Below, piece by piece: positions 8,635 to 18,078 of a stretch of DNA of 64,000 nucleotides. Source of the stretch: Evansella caseinilytica (GTDB taxonomy: Bacteria; Bacillota; Bacilli; Bacillales; Salisediminibacteriaceae); the NCBI RefSeq assembly GCF_900107275.1, contig NZ_FNPI01000013.1, positions 1 to 64,000 on the forward strand, given 5' to 3'. The stretch's first letter is position 1; each line of letters opens with the position of its first letter. The translations under genes were made by a program, and so were the position numbers. The notes under the pieces are model-generated. The model searched no databases. It was not told the origin of the DNA and was given only the letters and a program-made list of their open reading frames with translations.

Positions 8635-9465
8635 ATGGAATGTTGGTTTACAGAGAAACAAACGAAGGATTTTGGAATTACGATGAGAGTCAAACGTACA
8701 TACGTTCATGAGAAAACGGAATTTCAACAGCTGGATATGGTGGAGACAGAGGAATTTGGCAACATGCTTCTGTTGGACGGGATGGTAATGACAACGGAGA
8801 AGGATGAATTTGTATATCATGAAATGGTTGCGCACGTTCCGCTGTTTACTCATCCAAATCCGCAGCGTGTGCTTGTTGTCGGCGGTGGAGACGGCGGCGT
8901 CATCCGTGAAATTTTGAAGCATCCGGAAGTGGAAAAGGCCACCCTTGTTGATATTGATGGAAAAGTCATCGAGTATTCGAAGCAATATCTTCCGACGATT
9001 GCGGGCAAGCTTGATGATCCGCGGGTGGAAGTGAAAGTGGACGACGGATTTATGCACATTGCTCAGAGCGATAACGAATATGATGTGATTTTGGTTGATT
9101 CCACTGAGCCGGTAGGTCCGGCAGTGAATCTATTTACAAAAGGATTTTACGAAGGAATCGCAAAAGCGCTGAAAGAGGATGGACTGTTTGTAGCGCAGAC
9201 GGATAACCCATGGTTCAGCCAGGAGCTTATCCGGACGGTATTCCAGGATGTGAAAGAGACGTTCTCGATTACCCGCCTGTACACCGCTAATATCCCTACA
9301 TATCCAAGCGGATTGTGGACGTTTACGATGGGCTCGAAGAAGTATGATCCATTGGAGACGGCGGAGGAGCGATTCCACGAAATCGACACAAAATACTACA
9401 CGCCGGAAATTCATCGCGGCGCCTTCTTGCTGCCTAAATTCGTTAAAGATTTGACAGAAAAATAA
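8635..9465 (+). CDS. speE: Spermidine synthase (polyamine aminopropyltransferase)
   Basis: 276 residues, the standard bacterial SpeE length. It transfers the aminopropyl group of decarboxylated S-adenosylmethionine to putrescine in the cytosol. The nucleotide-binding loop [16 protein letters not shown], the [12 protein letters not shown] acidic strand, the DDGFMHI segment and the catalytic DSTEPVGPA motif are all visible, plus the gatekeeper region [22 protein letters not shown] precedes the ATG. In B. subtilis speB (agmatinase) follows directly; here it is absent, and a long palindrome comes next at 9479. Confidence 0.97.
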   Translation: MECWFTEKQTKDFGITMRVKRTYVHEKTEFQQLDMVETEEFGNMLLLDGMVMTTEKDEFVYHEMVAHVPLFTHPNPQRVLVVGGGDGGVIREILKHPEVEKATLVDIDGKVIEYSKQYLPTIAGKLDDPRVEVKVDDGFMHIAQSDNEYDVILVDSTEPVGPAVNLFTKGFYEGIAKALKEDGLFVAQTDNPWFSQELIRTVFQDVKETFSITRLYTANIPTYPSGLWTFTMGSKKYDPLETAEERFHEIDTKYYTPEIHRGAFLLPKFVKDLTEK

Positions 9466-9478
9466 ATAGTGTGTATCC

Positions 9479-9518
9479 GGGACCTGGGGTGTGAACAAAA
9501 GTTCACACCCCAGGTCCC
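9479..9518. repeat. Perfect long palindrome after speE (second repeat family), likely also a terminator
   Basis: GGGACCTGGGGTGTGAAC (9479-9496), AAAA, then its exact complement (9501-9518): an 18-bp perfect stem with a 4-base loop, 13 bases after speE. CGACAATTTTGTGAAC follows at 9519-9534. The same design with 20-bp arms occurs at 45034, and its flanking half at 63163. Stem length and the GNNA-like loop resemble REP-type elements mobilised by Y1 (TnpREP) transposases. That link is inference. Confidence 0.85.
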
Positions 9519-9701
9519 CGACAATTTTGTGAACGAAAATAGCTTATCAATCTGTAAAAGAAGTTAAAAAAGCCACAAATAAGGAAATGCTTGAAGGAGC
9601 CAGTGTCCATTCGATATAATAATTAAGTTACAGTCACTGATCTTAATCGTTCGGTGATAATTTTAGATCCCAAACTTTTTTGCACCAGAGAGGCGAAAGC
9701 A

Positions 9702-10175
9702 ATGGATGGAATCGGTGGAACACCTGTTACGATACATATGAAAACAACGGTTTACCATGGCGGGAATCACGAGGAGACAAATGCAATCTCAACGGATGGG
9801 CAACTGTTTACACAGGGACAAACGACATACCTTCGATTTCAGGAACCGCCGGAAATGAATGGTTCACAAGACAAAAGTGCGGCAAGCGTCACTGCACCGC
9901 CGACAATACAGCTGATAAAAATCAGGCAAGGGGAAATAAGCGTTTCCCGCAAAGGCGCGGTGTCCATGAAGCAGCGGTTTATCCCGGGCTTATCAACCGA
10001 GGGGATGTATCACAGCCCACATGGCCCGCTGGCGATGAAGACAAAGACAAAAAGCCTGGAATTCATCCGTGACACAGAGCGCAGCACGTGGACGCTGCAA
10101 TTGCGCTACACCCTTCATTTGCAGGAGGTTTATGCAGGTGAGTTTGATATACGGATAACGATAAAGAAAGTGTAA
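9702..10175 (+). CDS. ywiB: YwiB family protein (DUF1934)
   Basis: 157 residues from the ATG at 9702, chosen over an upstream in-frame start because GAGAGGCG is correctly spaced. It resembles the lipocalin-like DUF1934 proteins such as B. subtilis YwiB, which is found next to argS. The pattern is beta-rich: TPVTIHMKTTVYHG, TTYLRFQEP, TIQLIKIRQGEISVSRKG and a C-terminal WTLQLRYTLHLQ strand pair. No signal peptide or catalytic motif. Function unknown; the conserved pairing with argS is the main clue. Confidence 0.85.
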   Translation: MDGIGGTPVTIHMKTTVYHGGNHEETNAISTDGQLFTQGQTTYLRFQEPPEMNGSQDKSAASVTAPPTIQLIKIRQGEISVSRKGAVSMKQRFIPGLSTEGMYHSPHGPLAMKTKTKSLEFIRDTERSTWTLQLRYTLHLQEVYAGEFDIRITIKKV

Positions 10176-10179
10176 ATTT

Positions 10180-10290
10180 AATCATTTAGAAAGCTGGCAA
10201 ACCGCTTCCGCTTTTCTAAAAAGAAAGTCTAAAATGAATCATTTGGAAAGCTGTCTAGCTCTTAGAGCGCTTTTCTAATAAGGAGGTTTA
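10180..10290. repeat. Two decayed copies of an AATCATTT-AGAAAGCTG...GCTTTTCT hairpin repeat before argS
   Basis: Each unit reads AATCATTT, then GAAAGCTG, a short variable loop and GCTTTTCTAA. The first is about 10180-10222 and the second about 10236-10282. The second contains GGAAAGCTGTCTAGCT. A further copy is at about 41174-41207 before rho. The core is like the start of the widespread Bacillaceae repeat that begins GGAAAGCTGTCTAGCTCC, here shortened. The argS ribosome binding site starts right after the second copy. Confidence 0.6.
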
Positions 10291-10298
10291 AAAGTAGC

Positions 10299-11969
10299 AT
10301 GAGTCAGGTTGAGAAACTGAAAGAGCAGTTGAAAACGGCGATTGTTAACGCAGTAAAAAGCGCAGAATTGGCAACAGATGAGGAAATGCCCGATGTTGTC
10401 ATTGAAACACCGAAAGAAAAAGAACATGGCGACTATGCCACAAACATGGCCATGCAGTTGGCGCGGATTGCGAGGAAAGCACCGCGGCAAATTGCCGAAG
10501 CCATCGTCCAGCATTTAGATAAAGAGAAAGCGAACGTGACCAAGGTAGAAATAGCTGGGCCAGGATTCATCAATTTTTTTATGAAAAAGGATTATCTGAC
10601 GGAGGTTGTTGCGACCGTTCTCGAGCAAGGAGACAAATACGGCTCGACGAATTTCGGCCAAAATCAATCGATCCAGGTGGAGTTTGTTTCGGCAAACCCG
10701 ACAGGCACCCTTCATCTCGGACATGCCCGCGGCGCGGCCGTTGGTGACACGTTGTGCAACATCTTGGAGAAGGCCGGCTATGATGTGGCGCGCGAATACT
10801 ATATTAATGATGCCGGTAATCAAATTGAAAACCTTGCTCGTTCAATCGATGCTCGTTACTTTCAAGCGCTCGGCGTGGAAATGGAGATGCCTGCCGACGG
10901 CTATCACGGAGCCGACATCATTACATTTGCGAAGGAAATCGTTGAGATTTACGGCGACCGTTTTCGTGACAACGACGAGCAGGAACGGCTTGCTTTTTTT
11001 CGCGAGTATGGGTTAAAACGAGAGCTGGATAAACTCAAGGAAGATTTGGCTGCCTTCCGCGTGCGCTTCGATCACTGGTATTCCGAAACGTCATTGTACA
11101 CATCCGGGAAAGTGGAAGCTGCACTGGAAGAGCTGAAGGATCGCGGTGAAACGTACGAGGAGGAAGGCGCCCTATGGTTCCGGTCCACGACTTACGGTGA
11201 CGATAAGGACCGCGTTCTCGTAAAAAGCGACGGCTCCTACACGTATCTGACTCCGGATATCGCGTACCATAAAGATAAATTTGCCCGCGGCTTTGAAGAG
11301 CTGATCAACATTTGGGGAGCAGACCATCACGGCTACATTCCGCGGATGAAAGCAGCGATTCAGGCGCTTGGTTATCGCGCCGAGCAGCTTACCGTGCAAA
11401 TTATTCAGATGGTAAACTTATTCGAGAACGGCGAAAAGGTGAAGATGAGCAAACGCACCGGTAAGGCAGTGACAATGCGCGATCTCATGGAAGAAGTGGG
11501 CATCGATGCAACCCGTTATTTCTTTGCGATGCGCGCCGCCGACACCCACTTGGATTTCGACATGGACCTGGCAAAAGCGCAGTCGAACGAGAATCCGGTT
11601 TATTATGTGCAATACGCCCATGCGCGAATATGCAGCATGCTGCGTCAGGCTGCCGGGCAAGGCTATGAACTTGACCGTACTGCCGATTTGTCCCGCTTGA
11701 CATCGGAGAAAGAGCAGGAGTTGATGAAAAAACTCGGAGAGTATCCGGAAGCAGTGACGGATGCCGCGAGAAAACGGGCACCTCACAGAATGACCCACTA
11801 TGTATTCGAGCTTGCCCAGTCGTTACACAGCTTTTACAATGCGGAAAAGGTCATCAATGAGGGTGATGCGCAGCTTACAAAGGCTCGCCTGGCGCTCATG
11901 GAAGCGGTGCGGGTAACGCTGCGAAACGCCTTGAAGCTTGTCGGCGTCGAAGCTCCGGAGAAAATGTAA
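10299..11969 (+). CDS. argS: Arginyl-tRNA synthetase
   Basis: 556 residues, the normal class I ArgRS length. It charges tRNA-Arg with arginine at the expense of ATP. The N-terminal Add-1 domain ends before the HIGH-type signature ([19 protein letters not shown], with HLGH). KMSKR occurs as [12 protein letters not shown], followed by the MRDLMEEVG and [20 protein letters not shown] helices. The DALR anticodon-binding domain closes the protein. AAGGAGG precedes the ATG. ywiB is immediately upstream. No T-box leader is visible. Confidence 0.98.
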   Translation: MSQVEKLKEQLKTAIVNAVKSAELATDEEMPDVVIETPKEKEHGDYATNMAMQLARIARKAPRQIAEAIVQHLDKEKANVTKVEIAGPGFINFFMKKDYLTEVVATVLEQGDKYGSTNFGQNQSIQVEFVSANPTGTLHLGHARGAAVGDTLCNILEKAGYDVAREYYINDAGNQIENLARSIDARYFQALGVEMEMPADGYHGADIITFAKEIVEIYGDRFRDNDEQERLAFFREYGLKRELDKLKEDLAAFRVRFDHWYSETSLYTSGKVEAALEELKDRGETYEEEGALWFRSTTYGDDKDRVLVKSDGSYTYLTPDIAYHKDKFARGFEELINIWGADHHGYIPRMKAAIQALGYRAEQLTVQIIQMVNLFENGEKVKMSKRTGKAVTMRDLMEEVGIDATRYFFAMRAADTHLDFDMDLAKAQSNENPVYYVQYAHARICSMLRQAAGQGYELDRTADLSRLTSEKEQELMKKLGEYPEAVTDAARKRAPHRMTHYVFELAQSLHSFYNAEKVINEGDAQLTKARLALMEAVRVTLRNALKLVGVEAPEKM

Positions 11970-12031
11970 TCGCGCTAAAGGAAAATGCTAGTCGCGCCAT
12001 TAAAAACAAAGGGACGTGCAACGCCTAATAA

Positions 12032-12070
12032 GACCTCATGGAAGCTTCCGATAAGCTTTCATGGGGTTTT
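12032..12070 (+). terminator. Intrinsic terminator of argS
   Basis: ACCTCATGGAAGCTT pairs with AAGCTTTCATGGGGT around CCGAT (two mismatches or wobbles), then TTTT. It lies about 60 bases after the argS stop. Confidence 0.7.
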
Positions 12071-12241
12071 CACTGTGGAAATTCATCGTAGCGTAACGAT
12101 GCGGCGGTACGACGAGCTGTTGTGCCGGCTACATCCAAAAAGCAATTCTATAAACAAAGAAATAAACACTTTAATAGGATGAGAACAGGCCTTCCTTGGA
12201 TTTTGGGAGCTTATCCATCCAATATTTTCAAAATAAAACAA

Positions 12242-12619
12242 GGTGGTGTCTCAAAAGGGAAAAAACACCCTTTTGAGACACCACCGAAGCAATGAGCCAC
12301 ACTTCACCGAGAAGCTACGAGTTGTCTCATTGTGTCATCGCGCGCGATGGCACTTGGATCGACATCAGTGCAATACTGGCAGAGGAAGAGACAGGCACGG
12401 AGCCATTGCCCTGATATTTTTTATAGTGTTTGTTCAAAAAGATCGGTTTTTATCTTTTTGAACAACACGAAGCAATGAGCGAAACCGCTGCATCTTTTCA
12501 GGCCGACTGTGAGTGGTTTTCTTGGAGTCAGGATGACGACATTTCGCCGTTGCCCATAGGACGTGGGCAGCACTTAGGCGGAATTGGGTCGCATCGTGCG
12601 GAACCATTGCCTTTTTGAA
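12242..12619. repeat. Composite repeat: 18-bp hairpin, type C body, then a second hairpin-bounded type C element
   Basis: Part 1: GGTGGTGTCTCAAAAGGG (12242-12259) pairs perfectly with 12268-12285, then a body with GAAGCAATGAGCC, CATCGCGCGCGATGGCACTTGG and GGCAGAGGAAGAGACA. Part 2 (about 12424-12619) starts with the type A hairpin GTTCAAAAAGAT...ATCTTTTTGAAC, continues GAAGCAATGAGCG...GCCGTTGCCCATAGGACGTGGGCAGC, and closes with ATTGCCTTTTTGAAC. Both bodies match the elements at 32527, 55293 and 57233. The rest of the 11970-12898 gap contains the argS terminator and nothing else I recognise. Confidence 0.85.
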
Positions 12620-12898
12620 CAGACTCATATCGTTTTGGCTTTTGACACAGCCCCATTAGTAAATCCAACGAAATGGTGTATGTATCCATTTCCAATTCAT
12701 TCCTCCATAAATGTAGCACCCAAGCTTCAATATGAAAATCCAAGATTTGAATTTCACTATCTTAGTGAGTGATTTGCATTTTCCCCTAGACACTAAAAAT
12801 CATTTGGCATTCCATTGATCGAAATCTTGATAATCCCCCGGCAACCGGCGCACACTATTACAAGCAGCAGAAAAACAGCCGTTGGTAGGTGAGAGAAA

Positions 12899-13693
12899 AT
12901 GCCTTATACAAAAAGTGACGCAAGACCGCGAATATATTACGAAATAGAAGGGAACGGTCCGGCGCTTGTTTTTATCCATCCACCGGGAATGGGACATGTG
13001 ACATTCCGCGGACAAAAAGAAGGGTTGAAACCGCATTTTACCGTGATCATGGTTGATCTCCGGGGAAACGGCAGAAGTGAAACGGGGGACGAGCCGTTAA
13101 CGATGCCTGTCATTGCGGAAGATATTGTTCACGTATTAAATGACTGCAACGTAGAGCAGGCATATGTTTGCGGTTATTCAAACGGCGGATCGATTGTCCA
13201 GGAAATGGCGATTTCTTTTCCGGATCGGGTAAAAGGGATTATTCTTATCGGGGCATTCCCGGAAGTGAACAGCTTTTTATTGAAAAATGAATTTCGTCTC
13301 GGAATTTGGGCGACGGACAAAAAACTGATGAACCTTATCGCCAATGTTCTGGCGATCGCACATGAAAAGGAAACGGAGGAACGAAAGGAATTATCCGCTT
13401 ACGTAAAAAAAACATCCCCGGTAGTTCTGGAGAAATATTATCAAATCGGCCTTGACTATCAGGCAACACAGCGCCTGGAAAAAATCAAGTGCCCGGTTTT
13501 GTTAGTTTACGGTCAGCACGACGATTATGTTCATCATTACCGCCATCTTTTTCAAAAATATGTTTCCTGGCCGGTCTCGGCAATTCTAGTCGGAAATGTC
13601 GCACATCAAATTCCCACGAAAAAAGTAGCTGCATTTAATCAAATCGTTAAAACGTTTGTCAAAGATAACGAAAAACAACCTAGTCCTGTTTAA
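12899..13693 (+). CDS. Alpha/beta-fold hydrolase
   Basis: 264 residues. The alpha/beta-hydrolase triad is readable: nucleophile Ser in YVCGYSNGGSIVQ, acid Asp in LVYGQHDDYV and base His in GNVAHQIP, with the oxyanion segment HPPGMGH near residue 36. Strand order and the DLRGNGRSE motif are typical of esterase, lactonase or haloperoxidase-like members. The substrate cannot be told. GTAGGTGAGAG precedes the ATG. It is flanked by repeat DNA upstream and a terminator downstream, so it is probably monocistronic. Not part of the B. subtilis gene order here. Confidence 0.88.
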   Translation: MPYTKSDARPRIYYEIEGNGPALVFIHPPGMGHVTFRGQKEGLKPHFTVIMVDLRGNGRSETGDEPLTMPVIAEDIVHVLNDCNVEQAYVCGYSNGGSIVQEMAISFPDRVKGIILIGAFPEVNSFLLKNEFRLGIWATDKKLMNLIANVLAIAHEKETEERKELSAYVKKTSPVVLEKYYQIGLDYQATQRLEKIKCPVLLVYGQHDDYVHHYRHLFQKYVSWPVSAILVGNVAHQIPTKKVAAFNQIVKTFVKDNEKQPSPV

Positions 13694-13709
13694 CCAGCGG
13701 CTAGGTTGT
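13675..13709 (+). terminator. Terminator overlapping the hydrolase stop codon
   Basis: ACAACCTAG (13675-13683) pairs with CTAGGTTGT (13701-13709). The stop codon lies in the loop, and CATTGATTTTT follows. Confidence 0.65.
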
Positions 13710-13951
13710 CATTGATTTTTAATGCCATTCGCGCAAGCCCGACGCAAAACCGTTCAATTAGCCGAAATCATTTATGAAAGCACGTAAAAGCGCCGGAATC
13801 GGGCCGGAAGCGAGGCGAAAGAACCGCGAACTGTCCCGAAAAAATGAAGAACCGGCGGAAAATACGCTCCGAAGCGTCGAAATAAAGTGAGGGAGGATCA
13901 CCATTTTTTGTGTTTGTTTCATGTTTTTTTCGTACACTCTGTGAGTTCCGT

Positions 13952-15898
13952 TTACGCCTTCAACAACCGCAGTCCGTTGAGGATGACGAGAATCGTGCTG
14001 CCTTCGTGCCCGATGACGCCCAGCGGCAACGACAAGTTCTGTGATAAATTTGCCGCAATCAGCAAGCAGATGACCGCGATGGAAAAAACAAGATTTTGCT
14101 TGACGATGCGGTTCATTCGCTTGGATAGGCTTAACGCCAGCCGAATTTTGTCCAGTTCGCTTTTCATTAAGACAACATCGGCGGTGTCGATGGCCACATC
14201 CGTGCCTGATCCCATGGCGATGCCGATATCCGCTTTCGCCAAAGCAGGGGCGTCATTGACGCCGTCGCCGACCATGACGACAGACTGGTATTTTTCCTTC
14301 AGCTTATCCACCTCCAGCACTTTTTCTTCCGGCAGGCTTTCGGATATCCACTCATCGATTCCCGCTTCGCCGGCAATGGAGGCAGCTGTTTCCTCGTGAT
14401 CTCCGGTAATCATGACCGTCTGTATTCCAAGCGCCCGGAGCTCGGCTAACGTTTGCCTGACATCGGCACGCACCTGATCCTTGATTGCAAAGCCAGCGAC
14501 GATTTTCTTCTCCTTCGCAACGAAAACGACGGTATTTCCGGCCGCGCGCCATTTCTGTTCCTGAACAAGCCAGCTGCTGGCTACTGGAGTCTCGCACCGA
14601 AGCTGCCGCATCAGCGCGTTGCTACCGATTGCCCAGCGCACACCGGCAACTTTCGCTGTCACCCCGTACCCGGTAACATCCTCAATCGATTCGACTTCCG
14701 CCATGGTTATTCCCTCCACATTGCTGATATATCGGACGAGGGCGTTTGCCAACGGATGGTTGGACTGGCGTTCGATAGCGGCTACAACGGAAAAAATCTG
14801 CTGGTTGTCGTCCTTCTTTTCCACGAAAGCAGCAGTCACTTCCGGCTTGCCGCAGGTAATCGTCCCGGTTTTATCGAACGCGATGGCATCGGCTTCAGAA
14901 AGTCGTTCAAGAAATACGCCGCCTTTCAGCAAGATACCGTTGCGCGCGCCGGTGGAGATGGCGGCAAGAAGAGCCGGCATAACGGAAGCAACGACGGCAC
15001 ATGGCGAAGCAACCACGAGCAGAACCATTGCCCGGTAAAACGCGGTTTCGAAGTCCCAGCCTAGAAGGAAGTACGGTACAATGAGCATCAGCCCGACAAT
15101 AGAGAGAACGGCGACCACATAAGGACCTTCCAATTTTTCTATCAGCAGCTGTGTCGGTGGCTGCTGGGACTTTGCCTGCTGGACGAGGCGGATCATTTTT
15201 TGAAAAAGCGAATCAGCATTCCTTTTCGTCACTTCCACGGTCATGGAACCTTTTCCGTTTATTGTTCCATTGAACACATTGTTGTTTTTTTCTTTCAAAA
15301 CCGGCAGCGCTTCCCCGGTCAGGGTGGATTCATCCACCGTTGTTTTCCCGTACAGCACGATGCCATCCACGGGAATTCGTTCCCCCGGGCGGATCAGCAC
15401 CCGGTTACCGACAGCTACATCGTCAACTGGAACTGTCCGTACACTGCCGTTATCATCGAGCAGATGGGCTTCATCAGGAGCCAGTTCCATCAACGCCGAA
15501 AGGTCCTTTTCGCTTTTTTGCATCGTATATGTTTCCAGAGCGCCGCTCAAAGAAAAGATGAAAATCAGTACCGCCCCTTCATTCCAGTAGCCAATGGATG
15601 CTGCGCCGACAGCGGCAAGAAGCATCAAAATTTCCACGTTTAGTTTACGCTCATAAAGGAGGTCCAGCAATCCTTCCTTTGCCTTGTAGTATCCTCCGAT
15701 AGCAAAGGACAGCAGGTACATGACAGCGGCAGGTGACGACAGCTCACCGCGTTCTAAAAGATATCCAAGCAGCAAAAACAGTCCGCCTGAGATGGAAAAA
15801 ATCATTTGTCGATGAGCAAAAATACAGGTAATAACGTGAGTACAGCGTTTCATCAAAACATTGGTGGCGTTCCCCATTAAACGAGTTTGTTGCTCCAT
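13952..15898 (-). CDS. P1B-4 type heavy-metal efflux ATPase (PfeT/ZosA/CoaT-like)
   Basis: 648 residues. A membrane P-type ATPase with the actuator TGEALP loop, phosphorylation site DKTGTIT, the HP motif (ERQSNHPLANAL) and GDGVNDAPALAKADIG. The metal-site motif in the sixth helix is SPC (VASPCAVVAS) rather than CPC, and HEGST occurs in the last helix. SPC plus HEG(G/S)T is the signature of the P1B-4 class, which exports Fe(II), Co(II) or related ions. No N-terminal CxxC metal-binding domain. The ATG at 15898 is preferred because AAGGGAG is spaced for it; a TTG three codons upstream abuts that site. No Fur or PerR box is evident upstream. Confidence 0.9.
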   Translation of the reverse strand: MEQQTRLMGNATNVLMKRCTHVITCIFAHRQMIFSISGGLFLLLGYLLERGELSSPAAVMYLLSFAIGGYYKAKEGLLDLLYERKLNVEILMLLAAVGAASIGYWNEGAVLIFIFSLSGALETYTMQKSEKDLSALMELAPDEAHLLDDNGSVRTVPVDDVAVGNRVLIRPGERIPVDGIVLYGKTTVDESTLTGEALPVLKEKNNNVFNGTINGKGSMTVEVTKRNADSLFQKMIRLVQQAKSQQPPTQLLIEKLEGPYVVAVLSIVGLMLIVPYFLLGWDFETAFYRAMVLLVVASPCAVVASVMPALLAAISTGARNGILLKGGVFLERLSEADAIAFDKTGTITCGKPEVTAAFVEKKDDNQQIFSVVAAIERQSNHPLANALVRYISNVEGITMAEVESIEDVTGYGVTAKVAGVRWAIGSNALMRQLRCETPVASSWLVQEQKWRAAGNTVVFVAKEKKIVAGFAIKDQVRADVRQTLAELRALGIQTVMITGDHEETAASIAGEAGIDEWISESLPEEKVLEVDKLKEKYQSVVMVGDGVNDAPALAKADIGIAMGSGTDVAIDTADVVLMKSELDKIRLALSLSKRMNRIVKQNLVFSIAVICLLIAANLSQNLSLPLGVIGHEGSTILVILNGLRLLKA

Positions 15899-15937
15899 TG
15901 TTCTCAACTCCCTTATTTTTGTTTGTTTACAATAAAG

Positions 15938-16082
15938 AGCGTGTTCAAAAAGGCAATGGTTCCGCTCGATGCGCCAACTGCAAGAAAACCACTCACAGCC
16001 GGCATGAAAAAGAATGCATCGGCTCCACTCATTGCATCGTGTTGTTCAAAAAGATGAAAAGCGATCTTTTTGAACAAACACT
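15938..16082. repeat. Type C repeat element, reverse orientation
   Basis: Starts GTGTTCAAAAAGGCAATGG, carries CCGCTCGATGCGCC, AGAAAACCACTCACAGCCGG and GCATCGGCTCCACTCATTG. It ends with the type A hairpin TGTTCAAAAAGAT, GAAAAGCG, ATCTTTTTGAACA. It lies just upstream of the metal ATPase gene, so it may be part of that gene's leader. Confidence 0.85.
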
Positions 16083-16119
16083 TTAAAAAAATTGTCAGCA
16101 TGCCCTGCCGCCATCACTT

Positions 16120-16510
16120 ATTGAAAATAGGAATCATCGTCAGCACCCCTAAAAACCAGAAATTGCTGTCACCTGAAAAGGCGACAGCAATGTGAAGCGG
16201 CAAAACAAGATGACTATTCCGTTTTTATCGGCCGAGCAAAAGATGTCATTTTTGAACGCGGCCGCACCGTTCAAAGGACGAGCAGACTACTGGCTCAATC
16301 CGTGACCAGCGATGCGATTCATAGCGCCATTGTATGCAAAACCCCTTTCCAATGTGTCATTCGGCCAGCTGCAAGCTCCTTGACAGATGTTGCGGCGTTT
16401 CGCTGCAAGCACTTCTGGGCGGCGGCTAATGACAAAAGATTGAGAATAGGAATCAACGTCAATACCCCTAAAAACCAGAAATTGCTGCCGCCTAGTATGG
16501 CGACAGCAAT
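16120..16510. repeat. Pair of diverged 72-bp direct repeats with protein-like minus-strand reading
   Basis: Copies at 16120-16191 and 16439-16510 share ATTGA-AATAGGAATCA-CGTCA--ACCCCTAAAAACCAGAAATTGCTG and end in GGCGACAGCAAT. On the minus strand both read IAVA..G.SNFWFLGVLT.IPI.N, like a membrane helix. The frame of the second copy runs to about 16328, that of the first stops at 16114. Neither has a start codon with a ribosome binding site. They look like remains of a duplicated small membrane-protein gene. Nothing else is seen in this gap except a type A fragment at 16521-16545. Confidence 0.45.
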
Positions 16511-16722
16511 CTTCCGTCTTTCAGTGTTTGTTCAAAAGACGGTTCTTTTTTAATATTGTTTTCTTTCTTTTATCATACAGTAATCAGCGGCAAAAGGGAA
16601 TAAAAAACATCGCGCCACTATTGTTGCCAAGCCCCGTTCCTCTCCTAGGGTGGCAAAGACCAATTATTTTTTCTGGAGGAGGATGGGAAACGCCGGGGCT
16701 ATCGCCCGATGCGAGCCCTCCT

Positions 16723-17922
16723 TCACATGTACGGGGAAACTACTTTTGCAAACGCCTCTTTCACATAAGCAAAGATCGACCGCTTGTTTGCGGCAGCCAA
16801 AGTTATTTTTTCGCTGCTCTGATAAAAATCCTTTTCGATCTCTTCCCGAACCGGAGCAATCCACTCGTTATCGTAAATCAAACAATTCACTTCATAATTA
16901 ATGTGAAAACTGCGTTTATCGAAATTCGCTGTGCCAATATCGATGATATCGCTGTCGATAATAATTACCTTCGAGTGATAAAAGCCGTTGTAAAACTGAT
17001 GAACCGTCACGCCGGCGCCCAAAAGCTCCCTGATGTAAGGGTAGGCGGCGTCCTTTACAAGCGGGTGATCCGGATATTTCGGAATCAGAATTTGCACATC
17101 GACACCTTTCTTCACCAGCTCAATTAATACTTTTTTCATTTCCTTGCCGGGAATAAAATAAGGTGTGCCGATAAATACAGAAGCTTTCGCATGCGCCAGA
17201 AGCGATAGGAACGTTTGCTTCACATAGTCGCCGTCCGTCGGAATCATTTTCATCGTTAACTTGCCTTGTGGCAGCTGAGGAAAAAAAGTGCCGTCATGGG
17301 GAAGCTGTTCCCGTGAAGCCCTCTGCCAGTCAACAAGAAACTGCTTTTGCAGATCTGCCACCGCTTCCCCGGTAATCGCCAGATGATAATCCCGCCAGCT
17401 CCCGGTCTGCTTATCCCTGCCAAGGTATTCGTCCCCGACATTAAAGCCGCCGATATACCCGATTTTTCCGTCAATAACGGTAATCTTGCGGTGATTCCGT
17501 ACGTTCAGGCTGTAAAAAAGGAAGGGGAGACGCGGCGAATTCGATTGATAAAAGCGAATGCCGGCGTACTTCATCTCCAGCTGTTCCCGACGCGGTATTT
17601 TGGCGCCGGCCCAGTCGATCAGCAACCGGACAGCAACGCCTTCGCGAGCTTTTTCCTTTAAATTATTCAGCATTTTCCTGCCGATATTGTCATCACGAAA
17701 AATATAAAACTGCATATGTATATGGGACTGCGCTGTGGCAATTTGCTGGAACATATGATCAAACAGTTCATCTCCCTGTGAAAAGAAACGTGCATCGCCT
17801 TTTCTCGCGCCCGGCTCCTGAAACGACCGCAATCGCGCCCGGTGTGCTTTTTTCCCGAGGTGGAGATCGATGCTGATCCATGCGGCCAATCCGGCGATGA
17901 TCAAAAGTACAGTGAAGAACAA
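16723..17922 (-). CDS. clsB: Cardiolipin synthase (phospholipase D family), YwjE/ClsB-like
   Basis: 399 residues. It condenses two phosphatidylglycerol molecules to cardiolipin and glycerol at the membrane. One N-terminal transmembrane helix (about 1-20) precedes two PLD domains. The first HKD is RNHRKITVIDGKIGYIGGFN and the second FYHSKVIIIDSDIIDIGTAN. Single-helix anchoring and length match the shorter B. subtilis paralogue YwjE, which also sits next to fadF. The start is a TTG behind GGGAGGG. It is divergent from fadF; the 335-bp gap holds the FadR-type operator. Confidence 0.92.
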   Translation of the reverse strand: MFFTVLLIIAGLAAWISIDLHLGKKAHRARLRSFQEPGARKGDARFFSQGDELFDHMFQQIATAQSHIHMQFYIFRDDNIGRKMLNNLKEKAREGVAVRLLIDWAGAKIPRREQLEMKYAGIRFYQSNSPRLPFLFYSLNVRNHRKITVIDGKIGYIGGFNVGDEYLGRDKQTGSWRDYHLAITGEAVADLQKQFLVDWQRASREQLPHDGTFFPQLPQGKLTMKMIPTDGDYVKQTFLSLLAHAKASVFIGTPYFIPGKEMKKVLIELVKKGVDVQILIPKYPDHPLVKDAAYPYIRELLGAGVTVHQFYNGFYHSKVIIIDSDIIDIGTANFDKRSFHINYEVNCLIYDNEWIAPVREEIEKDFYQSSEKITLAAANKRSIFAYVKEAFAKVVSPYM

Positions 17923-18042
17923 GGCAATCCCTCCCGCATCAGTGTTGATTGCTTTAGTGTATCCAAACTTTCCGGCTGCAAGTCGTCATTTTCCTTTACA
18001 GCGGGGGGTTTACGCAAAAACGGAAGCCGTAAAATAAAAAAA

Positions 18043-18070
18043 CATTATGAATGAATACTCATTCATAATG
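18043..18070. promoter_or_regulatory. FadR-type operator, 28-bp perfect palindrome before fadF
   Basis: CATTATGAATGA, ATAC, TCATTCATAATG: a perfect inverted repeat. Its core ATGAATGANTANTCATTCAT agrees with the box bound by the B. subtilis TetR-family repressor FadR (YsiA), which is released by long-chain acyl-CoA. A TATAAT follows at 18079-18084, so the operator covers the -35 region. fadF belongs to the FadR regulon in B. subtilis. Confidence 0.85.
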
Positions 18071-18078
18071 TTTTGTGC

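Noticed and set aside
10180-10298. T-box riboswitch before argS
   Set aside because: No T-box consensus (AGGGTGGNACCGCG), specifier stem or antiterminator is visible; only short repeat hairpins are present.
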